Shown here piece after piece: positions 34,176 to 45,509 of a stretch of 64,000 nucleotides of DNA. The stretch's first letter is position 1. Every line of letters begins with the position of its first letter. The notes below the pieces were generated by a model, which worked only from the letters and a program-made list of their open reading frames with translations, did not search any database and was not told the DNA's origin. Both the position numbers and the translations under genes were made by a program. The stretch is from a bacterium (GTDB lineage Bacteria; Desulfobacterota; DSWW01): positions 32,410 to 96,409 of the forward strand of contig JANQFG010000038.1 of NCBI GenBank assembly GCA_028277985.1. The letters are read 5' to 3'.

Positions 34176-34203
34176 TTGACAGGGAGGGCTCAATCTGTAT
34201 CAT
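34176..34203 (+). promoter_or_regulatory. Sigma-70-type promoter of htrA
   Basis: TTGACA (34176-34181), a 16-base spacer and TATCAT (34198-34203). The start codon of the protease gene is about 60 bases downstream. The -35 overlaps the right flanking direct repeat. Confidence 0.6.
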
Positions 34204-34263
34204 GGATCGGTTTTGGGCCTGGATTCATCGAACATCTTGATTCCAAACAAAGGTTTCGTGCTG

Positions 34264-35688
34264 ATGAGCGTACCGATCTTCAGTTTCAGGGGGGTCCGGG
34301 CGACGGTGGCGATCCTCTCCACCCTGTCTCTCCTGTTGGGCGGCCTGTCTGTCCGGGTCGCGGCCCAGGGGGGCGAGGCCGGCTCGAGAAGGACTCCGAT
34401 AGTCGAGGTCGTCAAGCGCTTGAGCCCGGCGGTGGTGAACATATCCACGGACATCTATGAGAGCCGTCCTGCCAACCCCTTCTTCGGAATGCCCCGGGAT
34501 CCGATGTTCGACGACTTCTTCAACCGGTTCTTCGGGCCGCCGGGCGAAAGGCGTCACCAGAGACAGAGCCTGGGCTCGGGCGTTCTGATCGACGGGAACG
34601 GGCACATTCTCACGAACCACCATGTGATTCTGCGGGCCAGCGAGATCCACGTGACCCTGGTTTCGGGCGAGGAGTACACGGGCGAGCTGGTGGGCAGCGA
34701 TCCGGGTTCGGATCTGGCAGTGGTGAAGATCGAGCTCAAGGAGGCGATCGAGCCGGCCGGGCTGGGGACCTCGTCGGATCTCATGATCGGGGAGACCGTG
34801 ATCGCCATCGGGAACCCCTTCGGCCTATCCCATACGGTCACGACCGGCGTGATCAGTGCCCTGAACCGATCGATCCAGTCGGGCGATCAGGTTTACAAGG
34901 ATTTCGTCCAGACGGACGCGTCGATCAACCCCGGTAACAGCGGCGGGCCGCTCCTGAACATCCAGGGAGCCGTCATCGGGATCAACACGGCCATCTACAG
35001 CGAGGCCCAGGGCATCGGCTTCGCCATCCCGGCGGACCGCGCCCGGCGAGTGGTGGATGATCTGATAACCTTCGGCGAGGTGCAGGCCGCCTGGTTCGGC
35101 CTCGAGGTTCAGGGACTGGACGAGAAGCTTGCCAAATACCTGGGCTTCGAGGGGACCCAGGGGGTCCTGGTCACCGAGGTCTACCCGGGGAGCCCGGCGG
35201 AGAAGGCGGGCATCGAGGTCCAGGACATCCTCGTCGAGGCTGACGGGTCCGAATTGTCCTCTCCAGAGGCATTCGCCGACCTGCTCAGGCGGATGACCGT
35301 CAACGACGAGATCGTCCTGCGGGTCTTCAGGAAGGGGAAATACCGCGAGGAGAGCGTCAAGAGTGTTGCCCTGCCCGAAGCGATGGCCGAGAACTATTGC
35401 CAGCGGTCGCTTGGAATCCGGGTCGGCGATTTGACCAACCGGGCCATGATCCGGTCCGGGATCAAGGGCGTCGAGATCACCGAAGTGACCCGCGGCAGCC
35501 AGGCAGACCAGGTGGGCCTGCGACCCGGGGACGTGCTGCTCAAGATAAACGATCGAAACATCCCTGACTTGCAGGCTTTCCGCAAGGAGTTCGCAAAGCT
35601 GAGGTGTCGATCCCACGTGACCATCCAGGTCCTGCGCGGGAGGTTTCTTTACTATGTAACGCTGAATTTGCGCCCTTCCCGGTCTTGA
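34264..35688 (+). CDS. Do-family periplasmic serine protease (HtrA/DegP-like)
   Basis: A 474-residue protease/chaperone. A signal peptide (residues 1-30) is followed by a trypsin-like domain with the triad at HILTNHHVI (His), SDLAVVKIE (Asp) and NPGNSGGPLLNI (Ser), and then two PDZ domains. GVLVTEVYPGSPAEKAGI marks the first PDZ and RGSQADQVGLRPGDVLLK the second. It digests or refolds damaged envelope proteins. The ATG at 34264 is preferred over an in-frame TTG at 34213 because the signal peptide begins there. A second member of the same family is encoded at 46019-47557. Confidence 0.93.
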   Translation: MSVPIFSFRGVRATVAILSTLSLLLGGLSVRVAAQGGEAGSRRTPIVEVVKRLSPAVVNISTDIYESRPANPFFGMPRDPMFDDFFNRFFGPPGERRHQRQSLGSGVLIDGNGHILTNHHVILRASEIHVTLVSGEEYTGELVGSDPGSDLAVVKIELKEAIEPAGLGTSSDLMIGETVIAIGNPFGLSHTVTTGVISALNRSIQSGDQVYKDFVQTDASINPGNSGGPLLNIQGAVIGINTAIYSEAQGIGFAIPADRARRVVDDLITFGEVQAAWFGLEVQGLDEKLAKYLGFEGTQGVLVTEVYPGSPAEKAGIEVQDILVEADGSELSSPEAFADLLRRMTVNDEIVLRVFRKGKYREESVKSVALPEAMAENYCQRSLGIRVGDLTNRAMIRSGIKGVEITEVTRGSQADQVGLRPGDVLLKINDRNIPDLQAFRKEFAKLRCRSHVTIQVLRGRFLYYVTLNLRPSRS

Positions 35689-35788
35689 TTTTACGGAAAT
35701 CGAGCTTATCTTCTAAGTTTGCCTGTTTTTGGCCTGCGATCGATCGAAGGCTGGCAGATTCGGCTCACCCCATCAATGCTATCGCGAG

Positions 35789-36184
35789 ATGAAGAAGAAT
35801 CTTCCCAACAGCCAGCAGAAAAGAAAGCTTCTCTTCGAGAAGAATGTTCCCCCAGACAAGCTCGTTTCCTTCGGTGAGATGTATCTCGACGAGGGACGCT
35901 TGAACGAGGCGGCGGAGCTCTTCGCCCGGGCGTCCCACGAGGAAGGTCTGGCCCGGATCCGGGCCCTGGCCATCGAGCAGGGGGACAGCTTTGTCTACGG
36001 TGTGGCCTCCAAGGGATCCGGCGAGGGGGACACCCCGGAGGCGTGGGAAGCGCTGGGCAACAAGGCGATGGAACTCCAGAAGTTCTCTCACGCGGTACGG
36101 GCCTTCCGGAATGCGGACAACGTGGAAGCACTCAAGGCAGCAGAGGAAGCGCTCAAGGAGGTAGTTTCTGTTGACAAAGCGTGA
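35789..36184 (+). CDS. Hypothetical protein upstream of dnaJ
   Basis: A 131-residue soluble, helical protein. It has alternating helix pairs, for example [36 protein letters not shown] and [21 protein letters not shown], that look like tetratricopeptide-type repeats. The 3' end overlaps the dnaJ start by 14 bases, so it is probably coupled to dnaJ translation and may help the same chaperone system. The start could be the ATG at 35789; the longer frame to 35729 has no ribosome site. No named family is recognised. Confidence 0.65.
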   Translation: MKKNLPNSQQKRKLLFEKNVPPDKLVSFGEMYLDEGRLNEAAELFARASHEEGLARIRALAIEQGDSFVYGVASKGSGEGDTPEAWEALGNKAMELQKFSHAVRAFRNADNVEALKAAEEALKEVVSVDKA

Positions 36185-37301
36185 CTACTACGAGGTTCTG
36201 GGAGTCGCCCGCAATGCCTCGGATGATGAGATCAAGAAGGCCTATCGACAGATGGCCCTTCAATACCACCCGGACCGCAACCCGGGCAACGCGGAGGCAG
36301 AGGAGTCCTTCAAGGAGGCCTCCGAGGCGTACGAGGTGCTCCGGGACCCGGAAAAGCGGGGTCTCTACGACCGCTATGGCCACGACGGGCTGAGGAATAC
36401 CGGATTTCAGGGTTTCACGAACTTCGACGAGATCTTCTCCAGCTTTTCGAGCATCTTCGAGGATTTCTTTGACATGGGGCCGAGGACCCGGCGGAGGCGG
36501 ACCGGGCCCATGCGCGGTGACGACCTGCGGTACGACCTGCAGATCGAGTTCATGACAGCTGCCAAAGGTGACACGAAGAAGGTCGAGATCGAGAAGGAAG
36601 AGTCCTGCGAGACGTGCGGCGGCATGGGCTATCCGGAAGGAAGCCCCCCGACGGCGTGCAACGTCTGTGGTGGGGCGGGCCAGGTCCGGCGAACCCAGGG
36701 GTTCTTCTCGATCGCCACCACCTGCAGCCAGTGCAGGGGCAGCGGGGTCGTCTACTCCGAGGTCTGCAAGGGGTGCCGCGGGAGCGCGCGCATCCTGAAG
36801 AAGAAACCCCTGTCCCTCAAGATCCCGCCCGGGGTTGACCACGGCTCCCAGCTCCGCCTGGTCGGCGAGGGCGGGCCCGGCCGCAACGGCGGCCCCCCCG
36901 GGGATCTCTACGTCGTGCTCCACGTCGAGCCCCACGAGTTCTTCGAGCGGGACGGCGACAGGCTCATCTGCCAGATTCCGATTTCCTTTCCCCAGGCCGC
37001 CCTGGGAGCGGAAATCGAGGTTCCCACCCTCGACGGCACCGATGTCCTGAAGATTCCCCGGGGAACCCAGACCGGAGACGTGCTTCGCATGCGCGGCCAG
37101 GGGATGCCGAACGTCAGGTCCGGCCGAAAAGGGGACCTTCAGGTCCACGTGTTCGTGAAGACACCCACGGGCCTGGATGAGCGACAGGAAGAATTGCTCA
37201 GCGAGCTCGGAGAGTTGCTGGGGGACAAGGCGATCGGGGAGGACAAGGAACCCACCCCCTTCTCCAAGGTCAAAGACTACATCAAGAAGAACCTGAGATG
37301 A
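36171..37301 (+). CDS. dnaJ: Chaperone DnaJ
   Basis: A 376-residue co-chaperone. The J domain (residues 1-70) has YHPDRNPGN with the HPD motif that stimulates DnaK. A Gly/Phe-rich stretch is followed by a zinc domain with four CxxCxGxG-type motifs ([32 protein letters not shown], the last ending in Ala) and the C-terminal substrate-binding domain. It starts with TTG at 36171, inside the previous gene, which fits the usual [11 protein letters not shown] beginning. The partner dnaK lies about 5 kb further on, after the ABC cluster. Confidence 0.95.
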   Translation: MTKRDYYEVLGVARNASDDEIKKAYRQMALQYHPDRNPGNAEAEESFKEASEAYEVLRDPEKRGLYDRYGHDGLRNTGFQGFTNFDEIFSSFSSIFEDFFDMGPRTRRRRTGPMRGDDLRYDLQIEFMTAAKGDTKKVEIEKEESCETCGGMGYPEGSPPTACNVCGGAGQVRRTQGFFSIATTCSQCRGSGVVYSEVCKGCRGSARILKKKPLSLKIPPGVDHGSQLRLVGEGGPGRNGGPPGDLYVVLHVEPHEFFERDGDRLICQIPISFPQAALGAEIEVPTLDGTDVLKIPRGTQTGDVLRMRGQGMPNVRSGRKGDLQVHVFVKTPTGLDERQEELLSELGELLGDKAIGEDKEPTPFSKVKDYIKKNLR

Positions 37302-37320
37302 GTGAAGAGCGCTCTTATTG

Positions 37321-37362
37321 ACACCCTCACCCTAACCCTCTCCCTCAAGGGAGAGGGGACGA
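37321..37362. repeat. Dispersed intergenic repeat (CCCTAACCCTCTCCC type)
   Basis: CCCTCACCCTAACCCTCTCC and then a CCCTCTCCC...GGGAGAGGG palindrome. This short repeat is common between genes in many proteobacterial genomes. It separates dnaJ from the ABC transporter operon. Confidence 0.7.
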
Positions 37363-37399
37363 GCGATTGCGGCAAAACGCGGAAGACGGAGGTCAAAAG

Positions 37400-38113
37400 A
37401 TGATCAAAGTGGAGGGCCTGACCAAGCGCTACGGTGACGTTACGGCCATCGAGGACCTCTCGTTCCAGGTGCAGAAGGGCGAGATCGTCGGTTTTCTCGG
37501 GCCGAACGGGGCTGGGAAAACAACGACGATGCGCATCATCACGGGCTTTCTGCCCTCGACGGATGGAACGGTGACAGTCTCCGGACACGACATCTTTCAG
37601 AAGCCGATGGAGGTCAAGAAGCGGATCGGCTACCTGCCCGAGCACCCGCCTCTGTACGGCGACATGACGGTGACCGGGTACCTGAAATTCGTGGCAAAGA
37701 TCAAAGGGGTCCCCCGCTCGGCCCGGGCGGAGGCGATCGACCGGGCGGTCATGCGCTGCGGGCTCAAGGACGCGCGCAAGACGATCATCGGCAAGCTTTC
37801 CAAGGGATTCCGGCAACGGGTGGGTCTTGCCCAGGCGATGATCCACGACCCGGAGGTCCTGATCCTGGACGAGCCGACCATCGGGCTGGACCCGAAGCAG
37901 ATCATCGAGATCCGGGAGCTCGTCAAGTCGCTGGCCGGGGAGCAGACCATCATCCTGAGCACCCACATCCTGCCGGAGGTGACCATGATCTGCCAGCGAT
38001 GCCTGATCATCGATCAGGGCAGGATCGTGGCGGACGATTCCCTGGAAGCCCTGACCGCCCAAGGGAGTCTGGAAAGCGTGTTCCTGAAGCTCACGACGGA
38101 GGATGTGCAATGA
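37400..38113 (+). CDS. ABC transporter ATP-binding protein (GldA-like)
   Basis: A 237-residue ATPase. GPNGAGKTTTMR near 35 is Walker A, LSKGFRQRVGLAQAM near 133 the ABC signature and VLILDEPTIGLDPKQ near 153 the Walker B region. The switch His is in ILSTHILPEV. The ATG at 37400 has GGAGG seven bases before it. Its stop overlaps the permease start (ATGA). Together with the GldF-like permease and GldG-like protein it belongs to a widespread cluster of unknown export function. Confidence 0.9.
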   Translation: MIKVEGLTKRYGDVTAIEDLSFQVQKGEIVGFLGPNGAGKTTTMRIITGFLPSTDGTVTVSGHDIFQKPMEVKKRIGYLPEHPPLYGDMTVTGYLKFVAKIKGVPRSARAEAIDRAVMRCGLKDARKTIIGKLSKGFRQRVGLAQAMIHDPEVLILDEPTIGLDPKQIIEIRELVKSLAGEQTIILSTHILPEVTMICQRCLIIDQGRIVADDSLEALTAQGSLESVFLKLTTEDVQ

Positions 38114-38898
38114 AGGGCTTGACCGATATTCTCCACATCACGGGAAGGGAGTTGCGCGCCCTGTTCGTTTCTCCCATCGCCTACGTCGTCCTCACCGGCT
38201 ATGTGGTCCTGACCGGCTGGTTCTTCTTCAACCTGCTGGTCCAGTTCAACCGGATGATCAGCATGTACGAGATGATGCGCAGGCCGGACATCGCATCCCA
38301 GCTGAATCTGAACGAGCTGGTGATGCTCCCTCTTATGTATAATATGACCATTGTGCTGCTGCTGATGGTCCCGCTCATCACGATGCGCCTCTTCTCGGAA
38401 GAGAAGAAGCTCAAGACCGATGAGCTCCTGCTCACCTCTCCGATCTCGGTCAATTCCATTGTTCTTGGAAAATATCTCGCCGCACTGATCTTCCTCGATG
38501 TGATGTTGGCCCTGACCCTGGTCTACCCGGCGATCCTCTTCCAGTACGGACAGCCGGCGCCCGAGCTGGGCCCCATTGCGGCGGGCTATATCGGGCTCTT
38601 TTTCCTCGGTGCGGCCTTCATGGCCGTGGGCCTCTTCGCCTCGTCCCTGACCGAAAACCAGATCGTTGCCGCGGTGATCTGCTTCGTCACCCTGCTCCTT
38701 TTCTTCGTGATCGGATGGCCGGCCCAGAACGTGGGGCCAACGGTCGGAAAGGTGCTGGAGTACCTGTCCCTGATCGATCACTTCACGGACTTCTCCAAGG
38801 GCCTGATCGACGGCAAGCATGTGGTCTATTTCATCACGTTCATCCTGTTTTCCCTGTTCCTGACGAAGCGGGCGATTGAATCCACGCGATGGAGGTAG
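38110..38898 (+). CDS. ABC-2 type permease (GldF-like)
   Basis: A 262-residue inner membrane permease with about six helices. It starts with ATG overlapping the ATPase stop. The first cytoplasmic part, LTDILHITGRELRALFVSPI, and the later TDELLLTSPISVNSIVLGKY are typical of ABC-2 exporters of the GldF/Nos type. The next gene, encoding a GldG-like protein, begins six bases after its stop, so translation is probably coupled. Confidence 0.88.
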   Translation: MKGLTDILHITGRELRALFVSPIAYVVLTGYVVLTGWFFFNLLVQFNRMISMYEMMRRPDIASQLNLNELVMLPLMYNMTIVLLLMVPLITMRLFSEEKKLKTDELLLTSPISVNSIVLGKYLAALIFLDVMLALTLVYPAILFQYGQPAPELGPIAAGYIGLFFLGAAFMAVGLFASSLTENQIVAAVICFVTLLLFFVIGWPAQNVGPTVGKVLEYLSLIDHFTDFSKGLIDGKHVVYFITFILFSLFLTKRAIESTRWR

Positions 38899-38903
38899 GA
38901 CTG

Positions 38904-40469
38904 ATGAAGAAGTCGAGCCAGATTGCGGGCCTATTCGGCTTTGTTCTGTTGCTCTTCGGGATTGTCGAGTTCCTGTTCAGTCGAGAGTTTTCCCTGTTCA
39001 CGATCGTCCATCTCGCGGGAGGCGGGGCCCTGCTGCTCTTCAGCCTTGCGTTCAACCTGGGCGGGGTCTGGTCTTCGCTGGGAGAGCGGTCCACACGGTA
39101 CAGTGCCAACGCAGTGATCTACACGCTGATCTTTCTGGGCATTCTCGTGCTGGTCAACATCGTGGCAAACACCCATACGATGCAAAAGGACTTGACCGAA
39201 GGGGCCCTGTTCAGCTTGTCCGATCAGAGCAAGAAGGTTCTGGACAACCTGGAGGAGGATGTAAAGGTGCTCGCCTTCTACCAGGTGAGCAAGGGAACCC
39301 CGCTGGAGGATCTCCTGAAGATCTACGCGAACTACTCGCCCCGGTTCTCCTATGAGTTCATCGACCCGGTCCAGCACCCGGAGAAGGCCAGCAAGCACGA
39401 GATCACCACGACGGACATCCTGGTCGTGATTTGCGGGGACAGAGAGACCAAGATCCCGGGAGACTTCGAGGAAGACATCACGAACGCGATCCTCAAGGTC
39501 GCGAACCCGATGCAGAAGAAGATCCGCTTCCTGACCGCCCACGGCGAGAGGGACCTGGACGGGGAGGAGGAGCAGGGATACATCGTAGCCAGGAAGGCCC
39601 TGGAGAACGAGAACTACGAGGTTCTCCCCCTGGAGCTCTACATGATCGACGAGGTGCCTTCGGACACGGACGTGCTGGTGGTGGCCAGCCCGGAGAAGGC
39701 CCTCGAGAAGAACGAGCTGGAGGCGATCGAAAGGTACATCGACGGGGGAGGCAACGCGCTGTTCCTGATGGATCCGGGCACTTCGCCGGGCATGGATGCG
39801 TTTCTGTCCAAATGGGGGGTCAAGGTCGGCAACAACGTGGTCGTGGATCAGGTCTTTCGACTCTTCTACGGGCCTTCCCTCGGCGTGGACCCGGTTGTGG
39901 CCAACTACGGCGTACATGAGATCACCACGGATTTCGAGGGTCAGACCCTGTTTCACATGGCCCGGTCCGTGGATCTGGACGACCCCATGCCGGAGGGTGT
40001 GGCAGGCGTCTCCCTTGCACAGACGAGCGCGAGCAGCTGGGCCGAGACCGACCTGGAGCGTTTCTTCTCCAAGAGCGAGGTGGCACGGTCAGAGGAAGAC
40101 CTGGGCGGGCCGGTGTCGATCGCTGTCGCCCTGACCAAGGAGGTGAAGGAGCTGCCCGTTGTCGAAACCGAAGAAGGGGACGACGGCGATCCGGACGAGA
40201 AGAAGGAGGCCCGGTTAGCCGTCTTCGGCGATGCCGCCTTTATCGACAACGAGTACATCAGCAAGATGTACAACGCGGACCTGTTCCTGAACACGGTGAA
40301 CTGGCTGGCCGAGGAAGAGGAGATGATCTCGATCCGGCCGAAGACGACCCGGGGCTCGAGGGTGCTGATGACCCCTCAGGAGACGCGGGACATCTTCTAC
40401 ATGTCGGTTCTGATCCTTCCGGAAGCCCTGCTGCTGTTCGGGCTCGCCGTCTGGTGGCGAAGGAGGTAG
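38904..40469 (+). CDS. GldG-like ABC accessory protein
   Basis: A 521-residue inner membrane protein of the GldG family. Two N-terminal helices (residues 8-28 and 34-56) and a third near 75-95 are followed by a long extracytoplasmic domain containing NTHTMQKDLTEGALFSLSDQ, VLAFYQ, DILVVICGD and YIDGGGNALFLMDPG. A final membrane helix (FYMSVLILPEALLLFGLAVW) ends in RRR. The ATG at 38904 follows GGAGG. GldG works with GldF and GldA in gliding bacteria, but in most species no gliding occurs, so the cargo is unknown. Confidence 0.85.
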   Translation: MKKSSQIAGLFGFVLLLFGIVEFLFSREFSLFTIVHLAGGGALLLFSLAFNLGGVWSSLGERSTRYSANAVIYTLIFLGILVLVNIVANTHTMQKDLTEGALFSLSDQSKKVLDNLEEDVKVLAFYQVSKGTPLEDLLKIYANYSPRFSYEFIDPVQHPEKASKHEITTTDILVVICGDRETKIPGDFEEDITNAILKVANPMQKKIRFLTAHGERDLDGEEEQGYIVARKALENENYEVLPLELYMIDEVPSDTDVLVVASPEKALEKNELEAIERYIDGGGNALFLMDPGTSPGMDAFLSKWGVKVGNNVVVDQVFRLFYGPSLGVDPVVANYGVHEITTDFEGQTLFHMARSVDLDDPMPEGVAGVSLAQTSASSWAETDLERFFSKSEVARSEEDLGGPVSIAVALTKEVKELPVVETEEGDDGDPDEKKEARLAVFGDAAFIDNEYISKMYNADLFLNTVNWLAEEEEMISIRPKTTRGSRVLMTPQETRDIFYMSVLILPEALLLFGLAVWWRRR

Positions 40470-40476
40470 GTGCGCG

Positions 40477-42363
40477 ATGAAGTTTCGGACGACCCTGATT
40501 GCGGCCCTTCTTCTTGCGCTGTTCGGCGCCTATGTCTACTACTTCGAGTTCAAGAAGGCGGAAGAAGAGAAGAAGCAGGAGGAGGAAGAGAAACAGGTCT
40601 ATTCCCTCGACTGGGACAGACTCGAGGGATTCACGTTGACGAACGCCCACGGGACCTTGCGGGTAGAGAAGCGTCAGGTGGAGGCGGATGCAGAGAGCCC
40701 CGCCGACACACAGAAGACCGAATGGAGTATCACCGAGCCCGTGAAGGCCGAAGCGGACCATGTTGCCGTCAACGGCCTGGTGAGCAACCTGAAGGGCGTC
40801 AAGCTCGAACAGGTGGTCACCGAAGCCGCGGAGGATCTCGAGCCCTACGGTTTGAAGGAGTCCGCCATCCGGATCGTTTTGCAGACGGCCGGGGGCGAGG
40901 AGGCCCCGAAGCCGCTCCTGATAGGAGCGAAGAGTCCGATCGGGAGCAACTCCTACGCCATGTGGGAGGGAGAAAAGAAGGTGCTGCTGCTCAGCACCGA
41001 TCTCAGCCTGCAGTTCGACAAGGGGCTTTTCGAGCTCCGCCACAAGAAGCTCTTCGACTTCAAGCGAGAAGACGTGGAGCGCATTCGTTTACTGCGAAGC
41101 GGGGATCCGGAGATCGAGCTGGTCAAGGCCGGGGACAAGTGGGAAATCGTCAAACCGATCCAGGCGCGCGCCTCCGAAACAGAGGTAGACGAGATCCTGA
41201 ACAAGATGACCACCCTGAAGGCCAACGCTTTCGTTTCCGAGGATCCGAAGAATCTCGCCGACTACGGACTCGATCAGCCCGTGTGGAAGGTCGAGATGTT
41301 TCTGAAGCCGGACCAGACCAAGGCCACCCTGCTGGTCGGCAGCATGCACCAGATGCAGGGCAAGGGTGGTCTCTTCGCGAAGGTCCAGGAACGTCCCTCC
41401 GTGGTGAGCCTCGGGATGGACATGATCGGGACCTTTGCCAAAGAGCCGGAAGATCTCCGCGAGACCAAGGTCATGCCCTTCAAGACCTGGAAGATCAGGA
41501 AGGCGGAGATCGACCGGGAGGGCCTGGACGTCACGCTGGAGAAGAAGGACGGCCAGAAGTGGAGGATCGAGCAGCCGATACAGGCCCGAGCGGACGGCAC
41601 CAAGATGAGCGCCTTTCTTGGAGCGGTGAGCCGCCTCGAAGCCGAGGAGTTTCTCGCGAAACCGGAAGACAGAGAGGGGCTCGCCGAATACGGCCTGGCC
41701 GATCCGCTCGCGCGGATCGTTCTGTACCAGGAAAAGCCTGAGACGGATGCGGAGGACGAGGGGGCCGCAGAAGCGGCGGACTATCCGCTCCTCGGTGTGC
41801 TGCTTCTCGGGAAGAAGGCTCAAGAGGGGGAGGATTCCTTCTACGCGACCGTGGAAGGCGAAGCTAGCCTGTACCGCGTGAGCCGGGAATTCTACGAGGA
41901 GAGCTTGCCTGCCGGCCTGGATGCGCTCCGGTCGAAGAAGGCGATCGATTTCTCCCGATTTCTTGTCACCGAGATCGATGCGCGCGGACCTGACGGGCCG
42001 GTGGTCCTCGAGAGGAAGGAGGGCCTCTGGAAGCTCAAGAAGCCGGCCTCCGGAGATGTCGAGGAGAAGGCGGTGACCGAACTCCTGACCGAGGTCCTGG
42101 GCCTCGAGGTGGATCGTTTTGTGGAAGAAGCTCCGAAGGACCTCGCGGCCTTCGGGCTCGAGCCGGCCGAAAGCGAGCTCTCCTTCAAGAAGGAGGACGG
42201 AGAGGTGGTGGGCACGGTTCTGTTTTCCGGCAAGGGACCCGAGGGCGAAAAGGGGCTCCTGTACGTGAAACAAAGAGATGAGTCCTGGGTCGGGCTGATC
42301 CAGGCGGACAAGAAGGAGATGATCCTGGAGAAGCTGGCCGGGTGTATGCCCGAGGAGGGTTGA
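40477..42363 (+). CDS. DUF4340 domain protein
   Basis: A 628-residue protein with one N-terminal membrane helix (TTLIAALLLALFGAYVYYFE, residues 4-23), a charged Glu/Lys-rich linker, then repeated DUF4340 units. The units recur with WEIVKPIQARASETEVDEIL near 225, WRIEQPIQARADGTKMSAFL near 360 and WKLKKPASGD near 515. Each unit includes L..YGLDxP or similar (EPYGLKES, ADYGLDQP, AEYGLADP). It follows the GldG-like gene by seven bases and is normally the fourth gene of this cluster. Extracytoplasmic location is inferred from the anchor. Confidence 0.85.
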   Translation: MKFRTTLIAALLLALFGAYVYYFEFKKAEEEKKQEEEEKQVYSLDWDRLEGFTLTNAHGTLRVEKRQVEADAESPADTQKTEWSITEPVKAEADHVAVNGLVSNLKGVKLEQVVTEAAEDLEPYGLKESAIRIVLQTAGGEEAPKPLLIGAKSPIGSNSYAMWEGEKKVLLLSTDLSLQFDKGLFELRHKKLFDFKREDVERIRLLRSGDPEIELVKAGDKWEIVKPIQARASETEVDEILNKMTTLKANAFVSEDPKNLADYGLDQPVWKVEMFLKPDQTKATLLVGSMHQMQGKGGLFAKVQERPSVVSLGMDMIGTFAKEPEDLRETKVMPFKTWKIRKAEIDREGLDVTLEKKDGQKWRIEQPIQARADGTKMSAFLGAVSRLEAEEFLAKPEDREGLAEYGLADPLARIVLYQEKPETDAEDEGAAEAADYPLLGVLLLGKKAQEGEDSFYATVEGEASLYRVSREFYEESLPAGLDALRSKKAIDFSRFLVTEIDARGPDGPVVLERKEGLWKLKKPASGDVEEKAVTELLTEVLGLEVDRFVEEAPKDLAAFGLEPAESELSFKKEDGEVVGTVLFSGKGPEGEKGLLYVKQRDESWVGLIQADKKEMILEKLAGCMPEEG

Positions 42364-42481
42364 CTCCCCCCGGGGCGATGATTACCTAATAGGCTACGAC
42401 AAAAATCGGCGAAGTGGCAAAAGTTGTTGAGAAATCAGGGGATTCAGACATCAGGAGCCCCGGGCAAAGGAGTTGACGACA

Positions 42482-44416
<1,935 letters not shown>

Positions 44417-44457
44417 GATATCTATGCCCCATTCTTCGAAAATTGAACACATGAGCC

Positions 44458-44487
44458 AAGGGGGGAGCTAGTGCCCCCCTTATTTTT
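44458..44487 (+). terminator. Intrinsic terminator after dnaK
   Basis: AAGGGGGG and CCCCCCTT stem with an eight-base loop followed by TATTTTTG, 42 bases after the dnaK stop. Confidence 0.9.
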
Positions 44488-44561
44488 GTCTGAAGAAACA
44501 GAGAACTGAAATCGATATCCAGGGTCTAAGCCTTTTAGCAAACCACAAAGGAGTGAAGAGA

Positions 44562-45401
44562 ATGCAGAACACATTCAAGACCACGTTGCTCCTTGCGTCC
44601 CTCACCGCCCTGATCATGTGGATCGGAGGGTATTTCGGCGGTCAGGGTGGGATGATCATCGCTTTCGGGTTCGCCGTGATCATGAATTTCGGGGCCTACT
44701 GGTTTTCCGACAAGGTCGTGCTCAGAATGTATCGCGCACGCCAGGTGGAGCCCTCCCAGGCTCCCGGACTGTATCAAATGGTCGAGAGACTCGCTCAAAA
44801 GGCGGGCCTGCCCACCCCGAGGGTCTATGTCATCCCCCAGGAACAGCCGAACGCCTTTGCCACCGGCCGCAACCCGGATCACGCGGTGGTTGCGGTTACC
44901 GAGGGGATCCTGCGGCTGATGAGCGACGAAGAGCTGGAAGGAGTGCTCGCCCATGAGCTCGCCCATATCAAGAACCGTGACATCCTGATCAGCTCGATTG
45001 CAGCAACCCTGGCGGGCGCGATCATGATGCTGGCAAGCATGGCCCGGTGGGCTGCGATCTTTGGGGGAGTCGGCAGGGACGATGACGAAGGCGGCGGCAT
45101 CTTCGGGCTCCTGTTCATGATGTTCCTTGCCCCGCTCGCGGCCGTATTGATTCAGATGGCCATCTCCCGGACCCGTGAATACCAGGCGGATGCTACGGCG
45201 GCAGAGATGACGGGCACACCGTACGGTCTTGCCCACGCCCTCGAGAAGCTCGGCAAGGCCAGCCAGCGGATTCCCATGGAGGCGAATCCCTCCACAGCGC
45301 ACATGTTCATCGTGAATCCCCTTTCCGGCCGGTCCTTGATGAAGCTGTTCAGCACCCATCCACCGCTCGAAGCCAGGATTCAGCGACTTCTGGGGAGATA
45401 G
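44562..45401 (+). CDS. htpX: Membrane protease HtpX
   Basis: A 279-residue zinc metalloprotease of the inner membrane. Four hydrophobic stretches are seen (near 6-20, 28-46, 145-165 and 185-205). [12 protein letters not shown] near 127 is HExxH-type, and [14 protein letters not shown] near 205 supplies the third zinc ligand. [16 protein letters not shown] is also typical. It helps degrade misfolded membrane proteins, consistent with DnaK and two HtrA proteases nearby. The ATG at 44562 is preceded by AGGAG; an in-frame GTG at 44553 is a weaker start. Confidence 0.95.
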   Translation: MQNTFKTTLLLASLTALIMWIGGYFGGQGGMIIAFGFAVIMNFGAYWFSDKVVLRMYRARQVEPSQAPGLYQMVERLAQKAGLPTPRVYVIPQEQPNAFATGRNPDHAVVAVTEGILRLMSDEELEGVLAHELAHIKNRDILISSIAATLAGAIMMLASMARWAAIFGGVGRDDDEGGGIFGLLFMMFLAPLAAVLIQMAISRTREYQADATAAEMTGTPYGLAHALEKLGKASQRIPMEANPSTAHMFIVNPLSGRSLMKLFSTHPPLEARIQRLLGR

Positions 45402-45489
45402 CTATTGGCCGTAAGCTATCAGCCGTTAGCCAATTACCCTTGCGGCATTCGGCTTCTTTTGCTAAGAGCTAAAAGCTAAAGGCTAACAG
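45402..45489. repeat. AGCTAAAGGCTAAC-type intergenic repeat
   Basis: A short spacer made of related, partly inverted words: GCTATTGGCCGTAAGC, CTATCAGCCGTTAGCC, then AAGAGCTAAAAGCTAAAGGC and TAACAGCTT. It is probably a dispersed intergenic repeat; no gene. Confidence 0.5.
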
Positions 45490-45509
45490 CTTTCTTGGAG
45501 GGAGACCCA

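Noticed and set aside
42364..42481. CIRCE or other heat-shock operator before dnaK
   Set aside because: No TTAGCACTC-N9-GAGTGCTAA was found; the leader has no clear inverted repeat of that type.
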